The notes beneath the pieces are model-generated. The model did not search any database. It was not told the DNA's origin and saw only the letters and a list, made by a program, of their open reading frames with translations. Source: SSSZ01 sp016790965 (GTDB taxonomy: Bacteria > Pseudomonadota > Gammaproteobacteria > Burkholderiales > Rhodocyclaceae). From it: a stretch of DNA of 64,000 nucleotides. The position numbers and the translations under genes were made by a program. Of the stretch, positions 52,947 through 60,687 are shown in pieces (positions within the stretch are counted from its first letter, which is position 1; each line of letters opens with the position of its first letter). The stretch is from assembly GCA_016790965.1 (NCBI GenBank), contig JAEUNZ010000045.1:31457-95456 (forward strand), given 5' to 3'.

Positions 52947-53587
52947 CTGCTGGCAATACCATTGCCGTCATCGATTACGGCATGGGCAATCTGCGATCGG
53001 TGTCGAAAGCACTGGAGCACGTGGCGGGGGGAAAGCCTGTCGTCGTTACCGCCGATCCGGCGGAGGTGGCCGCCGCCGAGCGGGTCGTCTTTCCCGGTCA
53101 GGGCGCCATGCCCGACTGCATGCGGGAACTCGACGCCAGAGGCCTGCGGCCTGCGGTTCTGGCCGCTGCGCGGGACAAACCTTTTCTGGGCATCTGCATC
53201 GGCCTGCAGATGCTCTTCGAGCACAGCGAAGAGGGCGACGTGGCCGGCCTGGGCGTCTTCGCCGGTGGGGTGCGGCGCTTCCCCGAAGCCTCCATGAAGG
53301 GGGCCGATGGCCAGCGCCTCAAGGTGCCCCACATGGGTTGGAACGAGGTACGCCAGAAGCCCCATGTCCTGTGGCAGGGCGTGGCCGATGGCGCCCGCTT
53401 CTATTTTGTCCACAGCTACTGCGTCGAGCCCCGCGATGGCGCCCTGGTGGCCGGATCGGCCGAGTATGGCGTCCCCTTTACCTGTGCAGTGGGGCGGGAT
53501 AATATCTTTGCCGTCCAGTTCCACCCGGAGAAAAGCGCCCGCGACGGGCTGCAATTGCTCAAGAACTTCGCCCTGTGGCGTCCCTGA
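52943..53587 (+). CDS. hisH: imidazole glycerol phosphate synthase glutaminase subunit
   Basis: 214 residues, class I glutamine amidotransferase. Nucleophile Cys in FLGICIGLQMLFEHSEE, His-Glu of the triad in VQFHPEKS. Supplies ammonia to HisF. GTG start overlaps the hisB stop by 4 bp. Confidence 0.97.
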   Translation: MTAGNTIAVIDYGMGNLRSVSKALEHVAGGKPVVVTADPAEVAAAERVVFPGQGAMPDCMRELDARGLRPAVLAAARDKPFLGICIGLQMLFEHSEEGDVAGLGVFAGGVRRFPEASMKGADGQRLKVPHMGWNEVRQKPHVLWQGVADGARFYFVHSYCVEPRDGALVAGSAEYGVPFTCAVGRDNIFAVQFHPEKSARDGLQLLKNFALWRP

Positions 53588-53638
53588 ATTCTCCGCGCCG
53601 GCGGCTGTGACTTTCCGTATCTCCCTTTCCCGCTTCCC

Positions 53639-54379
53639 ATGCTCATCATTCCCGCCATTGACTTGAAGGACGGCCAGTGCGTCCGTCTGAAACAGGGCCT
53701 GATGGAACAGGCCACCGTTTTTTCCGAAGACCCCGCCGCCATGGCGCGCCATTGGGTCGACCAGGGTGCCCGCCGCCTCCATCTGGTGGACCTGAACGGC
53801 GCCTTTGCCGGAAAGCCGAAGAATGAGTCGGCCATCAAGGCCATCCTCAAGGGGGTGGGCGACAAGATCCCGGTCCAGCTGGGAGGCGGCGTCCGCGATC
53901 TCGACACCATCGAACGCTGCCTGGACGACGGTATCAGCTACGTCATCATCGGCACGGCGGCGGTGAAAAACCCTGGCTTCCTGCACGACGCCTGCGGTGC
54001 CTTCCCCGGCCACATCATCGTCGGCTTGGACGCCAAAGAGGGCAAGGTGGCCACCGATGGCTGGTCCAAGCTCACCGGCCACGATGTCGTGGATCTGGCG
54101 CGGAAGTACGAGGATTACGGCGTCGAGGCCATCATTTATACCGACATCGGCCGCGACGGCATGCTCTCCGGCGTCAATGTCGAGGCCACCGTGCGTCTGG
54201 CCCAGGCACTGAGCATTCCGGTCATCGCTTCGGGGGGGCTGTCCAGCGTCGCCGACGTGGAGAAGCTTTGCGCCGTCGAGGGCGAGGGTGTCATCGGAAC
54301 CATCGCCGGCCGCGCCATTTACGATGGCAGCCTCGATTTCAAGGCGGCCCAGGCCGCGGCCGACAAGGCTGGCGCCTGA
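53639..54379 (+). CDS. hisA: phosphoribosylformimino-AICAR-phosphate isomerase
   Basis: 246-residue TIM barrel. MLIIPAIDLKDGQCVRL at the start with the catalytic Asp, GGGVRDLDTIERCL and, in the second half, YTDIGRDGMLSGVN and ASGGLSS for phosphate binding. 51 bp after hisH. Confidence 0.97.
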   Translation: MLIIPAIDLKDGQCVRLKQGLMEQATVFSEDPAAMARHWVDQGARRLHLVDLNGAFAGKPKNESAIKAILKGVGDKIPVQLGGGVRDLDTIERCLDDGISYVIIGTAAVKNPGFLHDACGAFPGHIIVGLDAKEGKVATDGWSKLTGHDVVDLARKYEDYGVEAIIYTDIGRDGMLSGVNVEATVRLAQALSIPVIASGGLSSVADVEKLCAVEGEGVIGTIAGRAIYDGSLDFKAAQAAADKAGA

Positions 54380-55140
54380 TGGGTCTGGCCAAGCGGATCA
54401 TTCCCTGTCTGGATGTGACCGCCGGCCGGGTCGTCAAGGGTACCAATTTCGTCGACCTGAGGGACGCGGGCGACCCGGTGGAAATCGCCCGCCGCTACGA
54501 CGAGCAGGGTGCCGACGAGGTGACCTTTCTCGACATCACGGCTTCCTCCGACCAGCGCGACATCATTCTGCACATCGTCGAAGCCTGCGCCGAGCAGGTG
54601 TTCATTCCGCTCACCGTGGGCGGCGGCGTGCGCAAGGTGGAAGACGTGCGCCGCCTGCTCAATGCCGGAGCCGACAAGGTTTCCATGAATACCGCCGCGG
54701 TGCAGAATCCGGACCTGATCCATGAAGCTTCCAGCAAGGTGGGCTCCCAATGCATCGTGGTGGCCATCGACGCCAAGCAGACCGGGCCGGGCGTCTGGCA
54801 CGTGTTCACCCACGGCGGGCGGAACGACACCGGCCTGGACGCCGTGGCCTGGGCGAAGCGGGTCGAAGCCCTGGGGGCTGGCGAAATCCTGCTCACCAGC
54901 ATGGACCGGGACGGCACCAAGAACGGCTTCGATCTCGCCCTGACTCGGGCGGTGGCCGACGCCGTGGGGATTCCCGTCATTGCCTCCGGCGGGGTGGGCA
55001 ATCTTCAGCATCTGGCCGACGGGGTTGCCCAGGGGCGGGCCGACGCGGTGCTGGCAGCTTCCATTTTTCACTTCGGCGAGTACACGGTGCGGCAGGCCAA
55101 GGAACACCTCCGTTCCCAGGGCATCGAAGTGCGTCTATGA
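54379..55140 (+). CDS. hisF: imidazole glycerol phosphate synthase cyclase subunit
   Basis: 253-residue TIM barrel partner of HisH. RIIPCLDVTAGRVVKGTNF with the catalytic Asp, LTVGGGVRKVEDVRRLL, TSMDRDGTKNGFD, and ASGGVGNLQHL. The ATG shares a base with the hisA stop. Confidence 0.97.
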   Translation: MGLAKRIIPCLDVTAGRVVKGTNFVDLRDAGDPVEIARRYDEQGADEVTFLDITASSDQRDIILHIVEACAEQVFIPLTVGGGVRKVEDVRRLLNAGADKVSMNTAAVQNPDLIHEASSKVGSQCIVVAIDAKQTGPGVWHVFTHGGRNDTGLDAVAWAKRVEALGAGEILLTSMDRDGTKNGFDLALTRAVADAVGIPVIASGGVGNLQHLADGVAQGRADAVLAASIFHFGEYTVRQAKEHLRSQGIEVRL

Positions 55141-55203
55141 GCGAGCGCCCGACTGCTCCGGGAATGGGGCGCCTCCTTGTGGCGCGGCGCGCGGGGCACG
55201 GTC

Positions 55204-55608
55204 GTGAGTGATCTCGACAACGCGCTCCCCTGGCTGGAGGCGCTCAAGTGGGATGCGGAGGGGCTCATACCGGCCGTTGCCCAGGATGACATGACGGGCC
55301 GCGTTCTCATGTTCGCCTGGATGAACCGCGAGGCCCTGGTGGAAACAGCCCGCACCGGACGGGCAGTGTACTGGTCGCGGTCCCGGGGGCGGCTGTGGAA
55401 GAAGGGCGAGGAGTCGGGTCATTTCCAGAACGTCCGTGCCATCCGCACCGATTGCGACGGGGACGTCCTGCTCCTCGCCATCGCCCAGGAGGGCGGCATC
55501 GCCTGCCACACCGGCCGCCAGAGCTGTTTTTTCAACGAACTCAGGGGGGAGCGCTGGGTTCCCACCGATCCGGTTTTGAAAGACCCCAAGGACATCTACG
55601 CCAAATGA
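55204..55608 (+). CDS. hisI: phosphoribosyl-AMP cyclohydrolase
   Basis: 134 residues, Zn enzyme opening the adenine ring. GTG start at 55204. MFAWMNREALVETARTGRAV and WSRSRGRLWKKGEESGH are the conserved motifs, with DCDGDVLL and CHTGRQSCFFN for metal binding. Separate from hisE, as usual in betaproteobacteria. Confidence 0.96.
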   Translation: MSDLDNALPWLEALKWDAEGLIPAVAQDDMTGRVLMFAWMNREALVETARTGRAVYWSRSRGRLWKKGEESGHFQNVRAIRTDCDGDVLLLAIAQEGGIACHTGRQSCFFNELRGERWVPTDPVLKDPKDIYAK

Positions 55609-55934
55609 GCACTCACGACATCCTGCATCGCCTTTCCGAAACCCTCGCCACGCGCAAGCACGCCGATCCGGAAAAATCCTACACCGCCAAACTCTTTGCC
55701 GAGGGACCGGATTCCATTCTGAAAAAGATCGGCGAGGAGTGTGCCGAACTTATCATGGCGGCCAAGGACGGCAAGCGGCTCAACATCGTCTGGGAATCCA
55801 CCGACGTCATCTACCACGTTCTCGTGCTGCTTGCCTTCTACGACATGGGAATCGAGGATGTTTCCCAGGAGATGCGGCGCCGGGAAGGAATTTCGGGCAT
55901 TGACGAAAAAGCGGCCCGGGGCCAGATGAAATGA
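55605..55934 (+). CDS. hisE: phosphoribosyl-ATP pyrophosphatase
   Basis: 109 residues, MazG-like fold. SYTAKLFAEGPDSILKKIGE and EECAELIMAAK give the metal-binding Glu residues. 4-bp overlaps with hisI and with the HIT gene. Confidence 0.96.
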   Translation: MSTHDILHRLSETLATRKHADPEKSYTAKLFAEGPDSILKKIGEECAELIMAAKDGKRLNIVWESTDVIYHVLVLLAFYDMGIEDVSQEMRRREGISGIDEKAARGQMK

Positions 55935-56281
55935 GTGACTGCATCTTTTGTCGCATCGTCGAGGGCAAGATTCCTGCCGCCCGCGTGTTCGAAGACGACG
56001 ACATCCTCGCCTTCAAGGACATTAATCCAGCGCGCCCGGTGCACATTCTCGTGATCCCCAAGAAACACATCACTTCGCTCGCCAGCGTGGTGCCGGAGGA
56101 CGCGGCGGTACTTGGCCGGATGCTCCTCAAGGCCAACGAAATCGCCGTCGCCCAGGGCAGCCCGGACGGTTTCCGTGTCATCATCAACACCGGGCGGGTC
56201 GGTTGCCAGGAAGTGCCGCACCTGCACATGCATATCGTGGGTGGGCCGGATCCGGTCGGCCCCATGCTCAAACGCATCTGA
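55931..56281 (+). CDS. hinT: HIT family nucleotide hydrolase
   Basis: 116 residues. The histidine triad HLHMHIVGG is near residues 98-106; CIFCRIVEGKIPAARVFED is the N-terminal signature. Hydrolyses purine nucleoside phosphoramidates. Location between hisE and tatA is typical for betaproteobacteria. Confidence 0.95.
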   Translation: MSDCIFCRIVEGKIPAARVFEDDDILAFKDINPARPVHILVIPKKHITSLASVVPEDAAVLGRMLLKANEIAVAQGSPDGFRVIINTGRVGCQEVPHLHMHIVGGPDPVGPMLKRI

Positions 56282-56291
56282 GGAGAGAATC

Positions 56292-56519
56292 ATGGGCAGT
56301 TTTTCCATCTGGCACTGGCTCATCGTCCTGGTCATCGTCATGCTCATCTTCGGTACCAAGAAGCTGCGCAATGTGGGGCAGGATCTGGGTGGCGCCGTGA
56401 AGGGCTTCAAGGACGGCATGAAGGAAGGCAGCGCCGACAAACCGGCAGAGCCGGTGCCTCCCCAGCAGGTCAGCGGCCAGACCATCGACGTCGAGGTCAA
56501 GGAAAAAACCAAGAGCTAG
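56292..56519 (+). CDS. tatA: Sec-independent translocase subunit TatA
   Basis: 75 residues. One N-terminal transmembrane helix (about 6-20), the FGTKKLR hinge, and an amphipathic helix (LRNVGQDLGGAVKGFKDGM), then a charged tail. Forms the protein-conducting assembly of the Tat pathway for folded proteins. Confidence 0.96.
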   Translation: MGSFSIWHWLIVLVIVMLIFGTKKLRNVGQDLGGAVKGFKDGMKEGSADKPAEPVPPQQVSGQTIDVEVKEKTKS

Positions 56520-56619
56520 CCACCGCTTCGGTGCCCCGGAGCGGAGGGGTGGTGGCATGGGTCTCTCGCCGCCTCCTTACTCCCGGCTCCGGGCTCCGCT
56601 GCCTGGGCCTTGATTCAGC

Positions 56620-57000
56620 ATGTTCGACATCGGCTTCTCCGAACTCATCGTCATCGGCATCGTGGCGCTCATCGTCATCGGCCCCGAGAAACTGCCTCGG
56701 GTGGCCAAGACCGTGGGTCATCTGCTGGGTCGGGCGCAGCGCTATGTGAGCGACGTCAAGGCCGACATCAACCGCGAAATCCAGCTCGACGAACTGAAAA
56801 AGATGCAATCCGAGGTGGTGGAATCCGCCCGGGGAATCGAGGATTCTCTCAGGAAGGATCTGGAGGCCACCCGCACTGCGGTCGAAGCGCCCATCAGCGC
56901 CGTGGCGGCTGAGGTCGAGGCGGCGCTCCCCTCGGCAGCGTCGCTCGATACCCCGCTTCCGCCTCCTGCGGCCGAGGCAACCCCCAAGACGACTGCATGA
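56620..57000 (+). CDS. tatB: Sec-independent translocase subunit TatB
   Basis: 126 residues. MFDIGFSELIVIGIVALIVI with the conserved Glu in the helix, GPEKLPRVAKTVGHLLGR hinge, and a longer charged tail. Recognises twin-arginine signal peptides with TatC. Preceded by a 100-bp gap containing a GC-rich hairpin but no evident promoter. Confidence 0.95.
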   Translation: MFDIGFSELIVIGIVALIVIGPEKLPRVAKTVGHLLGRAQRYVSDVKADINREIQLDELKKMQSEVVESARGIEDSLRKDLEATRTAVEAPISAVAAEVEAALPSAASLDTPLPPPAAEATPKTTA

Positions 57001-57764
57001 GCGACGCGGCGGAAGAGTCCTTCATTTCCCATCTGGTCGAGTTGCGCGACCGCCTCCTGCGCAGCCTGATTGCGGTTGGGGTCGTTTTCGGCGTGCTGTG
57101 CCTGTACCCCGGACCGGGCGCCATCTACGACCTGCTGGCCCTGCCGTTGACCAAGACCCTGCCGGAAGGGGCCAAGATGGTTGCCATCGGGGTCATCACG
57201 CCCTTCATGGTTCCCCTGAAGATCACGGCCATGGTGGCCTTCGTCGTGGCGCTCCCGGTGGTGCTCTATCAGGCCTGGGCCTTCGTCGCGCCGGGTCTAT
57301 ACGCGCATGAGAAGCGCCTGGGCATCCCCCTCATCGTGTCCAGCACCGTGCTGTTTCTGCTCGGGATGGCCTTTTGCTACTTCTTCGTTTTCGGTCAGGT
57401 ATTCACCTTCATCGCCGGGTTCGCGCCCAAGAGCATCACTCCAGCACCGGACATCGAGGCCTACCTGTCCTTCGTGATGACCATGTTCGTCGCCTTCGGC
57501 GTTTCCTTCGAGGTGCCCGTGGCCCTTGTGGTGCTGGTGCGCATGGGTCTGGTCACCGTCCAGCGCCTCAAGGAATGGCGCTCGTATTTCATTGTGGGGG
57601 CCTTCATCATTGCAGCCGTGGTGACGCCGCCTGACGTGGTGTCGCAACTGGCCCTCGCCATCCCCATGTGCCTGCTCTACGAGCTGGGCATCCTCGCTTC
57701 CCGTCTGGTGTCGCGACCGGAGGCGGCCGTCGCCGACGCTCCGCCTCCTGGCGCGGCGGACTGA
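56997..57764 (+). CDS. tatC: Sec-independent translocase subunit TatC
   Basis: 255 residues, six transmembrane helices. SHLVELRDRLLRSLIAVGVV is the conserved cytoplasmic start, and FVVALPVVLYQAWAFVAPGL the signature loop. 4-bp overlap with tatB. Its TGA stop is the left flanking repeat of the 159-bp element. Confidence 0.96.
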   Translation: MSDAAEESFISHLVELRDRLLRSLIAVGVVFGVLCLYPGPGAIYDLLALPLTKTLPEGAKMVAIGVITPFMVPLKITAMVAFVVALPVVLYQAWAFVAPGLYAHEKRLGIPLIVSSTVLFLLGMAFCYFFVFGQVFTFIAGFAPKSITPAPDIEAYLSFVMTMFVAFGVSFEVPVALVVLVRMGLVTVQRLKEWRSYFIVGAFIIAAVVTPPDVVSQLALAIPMCLLYELGILASRLVSRPEAAVADAPPPGAAD

Positions 57765-57923
57765 TAGCCAGTGAAAATTTCATTCACCCCCGCTCGTCAT
57801 GCCCAGTTGCGCCCGCTCGGCGTTGCCAATGCTCGCCATAGCCCGAGCTATGGCTGTGCTTTGCGCCTTGATCGTGCACAGCTGTGCACGCCGCTCGGGC
57901 GCGCCCGAAAAATTCACAGGCTC
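57765..57923. repeat. 159-bp inverted-repeat element, copy after tatC
   Basis: Right end GAAAAATTCACAGGCTC as in the other copies; the left end has drifted (TAGCCAGTGAAAATTTC). TGA flanks both sides (57762-57764 and 57924-57926). Internal GCCATAGCCCGAGCTATGGC. The third copy that begins exactly at a stop codon. Confidence 0.87.
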
Positions 57924-57933
57924 TGATAGCTGC

Positions 57934-58749
57934 TCAAGGCGCGGCCGGTGGCGTACGACGCTGTCCGGCCAGCGTCGGGAGCCAGCGTTTCGCTTCGCCC
58001 TCCTGAAACCACCAGAGGCTTCCGGCGGGCATTTCCTCCCAGGTTTCGTTGTCGGTCAGGGGTTCGGTCGCGATCACCGCCACCCGATCGGCCGGGGTCG
58101 TCACGGCAGAAAAATCCACTGTCACGTCCTGGTCGCGCAGATGGGCTTCGGTGAAGGGGGCTCGGCGCACGATGTAGGCAAGGCGGGTGGAGGCGTGGGC
58201 CATCAGCCACTCGCCTCCGGATAGCAGGAAATTGCATTCCCCGTAGGCGGCGAGGCGGATGGTCAGGCGCGCCAGTGCTGCGAAGAGGGTTTCGTCCGGC
58301 GGGCGGACTGCGCCGAATTCACGTAACAACTCCTGCAGTAGCCAGCAGAAGGCAGCCTCGCTGTCGGTGCTGCCCACCGGCTGGGGAAAACCGGCCAGCT
58401 CAGGCGCAAAGCCTTCGAGATGCCCGTTGTGGGCGAAAATCCAGTTCCGGCCCCACGCCTCGCGCAGGAAGGGGTGGGTGTTTTCAAGGCCGATCGCGCC
58501 GCGGGTGGCCTTGCGGATATGGGCAACCACATTGGTCGAGCGGATGGGGTAGGCGCGTACCAGTTCGGCCACCGGTGAGGCGGAGGAGGGCTGAGGGTCG
58601 AGAAACAGCCGAACCCCGGGTCCCTCGAAGAAGGCGATGCCCCATCCGTCGGTATGGACATCGGTGGCCCCGCCGCGGGCCTGAAAGCCTGTGAAGGAAA
58701 AGCAGATGTCGGTCGGAACGTTGCAGTTCATGCCGAGCAACTGGCACAC
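57934..58749 (-). CDS. class II glutamine amidotransferase (YafJ-like)
   Basis: 271 residues. The Cys at position 2 (MCQLLGMNCNVPTDICFSF) is the N-terminal nucleophile of class II amidotransferases. DGWGIAFFEG, NTHPFLRE and FAHNGHLEGF are the glutaminase motifs; no synthase domain follows. The acceptor reaction is unknown. 3 bp downstream of the DegS-type protease gene, probably one transcript. Confidence 0.9.
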   Translation of the reverse strand: MCQLLGMNCNVPTDICFSFTGFQARGGATDVHTDGWGIAFFEGPGVRLFLDPQPSSASPVAELVRAYPIRSTNVVAHIRKATRGAIGLENTHPFLREAWGRNWIFAHNGHLEGFAPELAGFPQPVGSTDSEAAFCWLLQELLREFGAVRPPDETLFAALARLTIRLAAYGECNFLLSGGEWLMAHASTRLAYIVRRAPFTEAHLRDQDVTVDFSAVTTPADRVAVIATEPLTDNETWEEMPAGSLWWFQEGEAKRWLPTLAGQRRTPPAAP

Positions 58750-58752
58750 GGC

Positions 58753-59907
58753 CTAATCCTCCTGCGGCTTCACGGCCGGGCGTTTGCCGATGCGCACAGG
58801 CAATTCGATCAGGGTCTTGTCCCGGCGCAGGCGGAAGGTGACCCGCTCATCGGGTTTCAGGGCGGCGATCAGGTCGAGCATGACCTGGGAATCCTTGACG
58901 GCCTTGTCCCCGACGGCCAGCAGAACGTCGCCAGGGCGAACGCCCGCACCGTCGGCGGGGCTGCCCCGCACCACGCCAGCGATCAGGGCGCCCGCCGTAT
59001 CGGGCAGTCCGAAGGATTCGGCCAGTTCCGGCGTGATTTCCTGGGCCTCGACGCCGATCCAGCCCCGGGTGACCGAGCCGTTCTGGATAATCTGCTCCAT
59101 GATGTCCTTGGCACTGGATACCGGAATGGCGAAGCCGATCCCCAGCGAGCCGCCCGTGCGGGAGTAGATGGCCGTGTTGATGCCGACCAGATTTCCGGCG
59201 GTATCGACCAGGGCGCCGCCGGAGTTGCCCGGATTGATCGCCGCGTCGGTCTGGATGAAGTTCTCGAAGGTATTGATGCCCAGGTGAGAGCGCCCCAGGG
59301 CCGAGACGATGCCCATGGTGACAGTCTGCCCCACGCCGAAGGGATTGCCGATGGCCAGCACCACGTCGCCGACGCGCAGGTGCTCCATCTGGCCGAAGGT
59401 GATGGCCGGCAGATGGTCGCCGGCGATGCGCAGAACCGCCAGATCGGACTCCGGATCGCTGCCGATGACCCGGGCCTTTTGCGTGCTGCCGTCGGCCAGG
59501 GAAACCTGGATGTCCTCCGCAGCCTCGACGACATGGAAATTGGTCAGGATGTAGCCGGAATCGCTGACGATGACCCCGGAACCCAGGCTCGAGGTACGCT
59601 GGGGGCGGCTGTCGAAGCGATCGCCGAAAAAGTGGCGGAAGATCGGATCTTCCAGCAAGGGATGCCGGGGTGCCCGGATTTCCTGCGTGGTATAGATATG
59701 CACCACGGAAGGCAGGGCCTTGCGCGCCGCCTCGCGGTAGGTGGACGCCTGACGCGTGCCCTCGTCAGGGGGCGTGTGCGATTCGTGCAGGGCGACCACC
59801 GCGGGCCGCTCCCGTGGAAGCCATTCAGGCTTGAGGGTGGCGACGACGAACAGGGCGGCCAGCAGAACCGTCACCGTTTGTGCAAAAATCAGCCACAACC
59901 TCTGCAT
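58753..59907 (-). CDS. membrane-anchored HtrA protease with one PDZ domain (DegS/AlgW type)
   Basis: 384 residues from the ATG at 59907, giving MQRLWLIFAQTVTVLLAALF, a transmembrane anchor rather than a cleaved signal. Catalytic His in TNFHVVEAA, Asp in SDLAVLRI, Ser in GNSGGALVD. A single PDZ domain (about 275-370). The DegS/AlgW plan suggests a regulated-proteolysis role in envelope stress, but a degQ-type housekeeping role after tatABC is also common in betaproteobacteria. Divergent from the Nif3-like gene, 14 bp apart. Confidence 0.9.
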   Translation of the reverse strand: MQRLWLIFAQTVTVLLAALFVVATLKPEWLPRERPAVVALHESHTPPDEGTRQASTYREAARKALPSVVHIYTTQEIRAPRHPLLEDPIFRHFFGDRFDSRPQRTSSLGSGVIVSDSGYILTNFHVVEAAEDIQVSLADGSTQKARVIGSDPESDLAVLRIAGDHLPAITFGQMEHLRVGDVVLAIGNPFGVGQTVTMGIVSALGRSHLGINTFENFIQTDAAINPGNSGGALVDTAGNLVGINTAIYSRTGGSLGIGFAIPVSSAKDIMEQIIQNGSVTRGWIGVEAQEITPELAESFGLPDTAGALIAGVVRGSPADGAGVRPGDVLLAVGDKAVKDSQVMLDLIAALKPDERVTFRLRRDKTLIELPVRIGKRPAVKPQED

Positions 59908-59921
59908 GGAAGACCGGAACG

Positions 59922-60668
59922 ATGAAGCGGGAAGAATTGGTGGAGTATCTCGACCGGGTGCTGGACTGCGGCCGCTTCCGGGATTATTGCCCAAACGGCT
60001 TGCAAGTGGAAGGACGCGCCGACGTCCGCTGCATCGTCGCCGGCGTGACCGCCAGCCAGGCCCTGCTCGACGCGGCGGTAGCGGCCGGTGCCGATGCCGT
60101 CCTGGTCCATCATGGCTATTTCTGGCGGGGGGAGGACGGCCGTGTCACCGGGATCCGTCGCCGGCGCCTGGCGACGCTCCTGGGCGCCGACATCAATTTG
60201 CTCGCCTACCATCTGCCCCTCGATGCCCATGCGGAATTCGGCAACAACGTCCAGTTGGCGCGCCTTGCCGGCTGGCAGCCGGAGGGGCGCTTCGGAGAGC
60301 AGGACCTGGGCTGTGTCGGGAGGGTGGATGGGACACCGATGGCTGCGGATTTCTCGGCTGGTCTGGGCCGTGTTCTAGGGAGGGAGCCCCTGCTCGTCGG
60401 CGACGGGGCGCGACCTATCAGCCGCATCGCCTGGTGCACCGGCGCCGCGCAGGGGTATTTCGAGGCGGCCATCGCCCAGGGGGCCGACGTCTTCGTCTCC
60501 GGAGAGATCTCCGAACAGTCGGTTCACCTGGCCCGGGAGAGCGGCGTGCCTTATCTGGCCTGCGGCCACCACGCCAGTGAGCGCTATGGTGTCCAGGCCC
60601 TTGCCGAGCACCTGGCGGCAAATTTCGCCCTGGATTGCCGTTTCGTCGATATCGACAATCCCGTTTGA
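59922..60668 (+). CDS. Nif3-like dinuclear metal-centre protein
   Basis: 248 residues, NIF3/YbgI family. DYCPNGLQVEGRADV near the N-terminus, metal ligands in LVHHGYFWRGE and LPLDAHAEFGNNVQLA, and the C-terminal GHHASERYGVQAL. Forms hexamers with two metal ions; reaction uncertain (proposed GTP cyclohydrolase-like hydrolase). Convergent with the FimV-like gene, 19 bp apart. Confidence 0.92.
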   Translation: MKREELVEYLDRVLDCGRFRDYCPNGLQVEGRADVRCIVAGVTASQALLDAAVAAGADAVLVHHGYFWRGEDGRVTGIRRRRLATLLGADINLLAYHLPLDAHAEFGNNVQLARLAGWQPEGRFGEQDLGCVGRVDGTPMAADFSAGLGRVLGREPLLVGDGARPISRIAWCTGAAQGYFEAAIAQGADVFVSGEISEQSVHLARESGVPYLACGHHASERYGVQALAEHLAANFALDCRFVDIDNPV

Positions 60669-60687
60669 GGCGCTGCCCCGGCGACGT

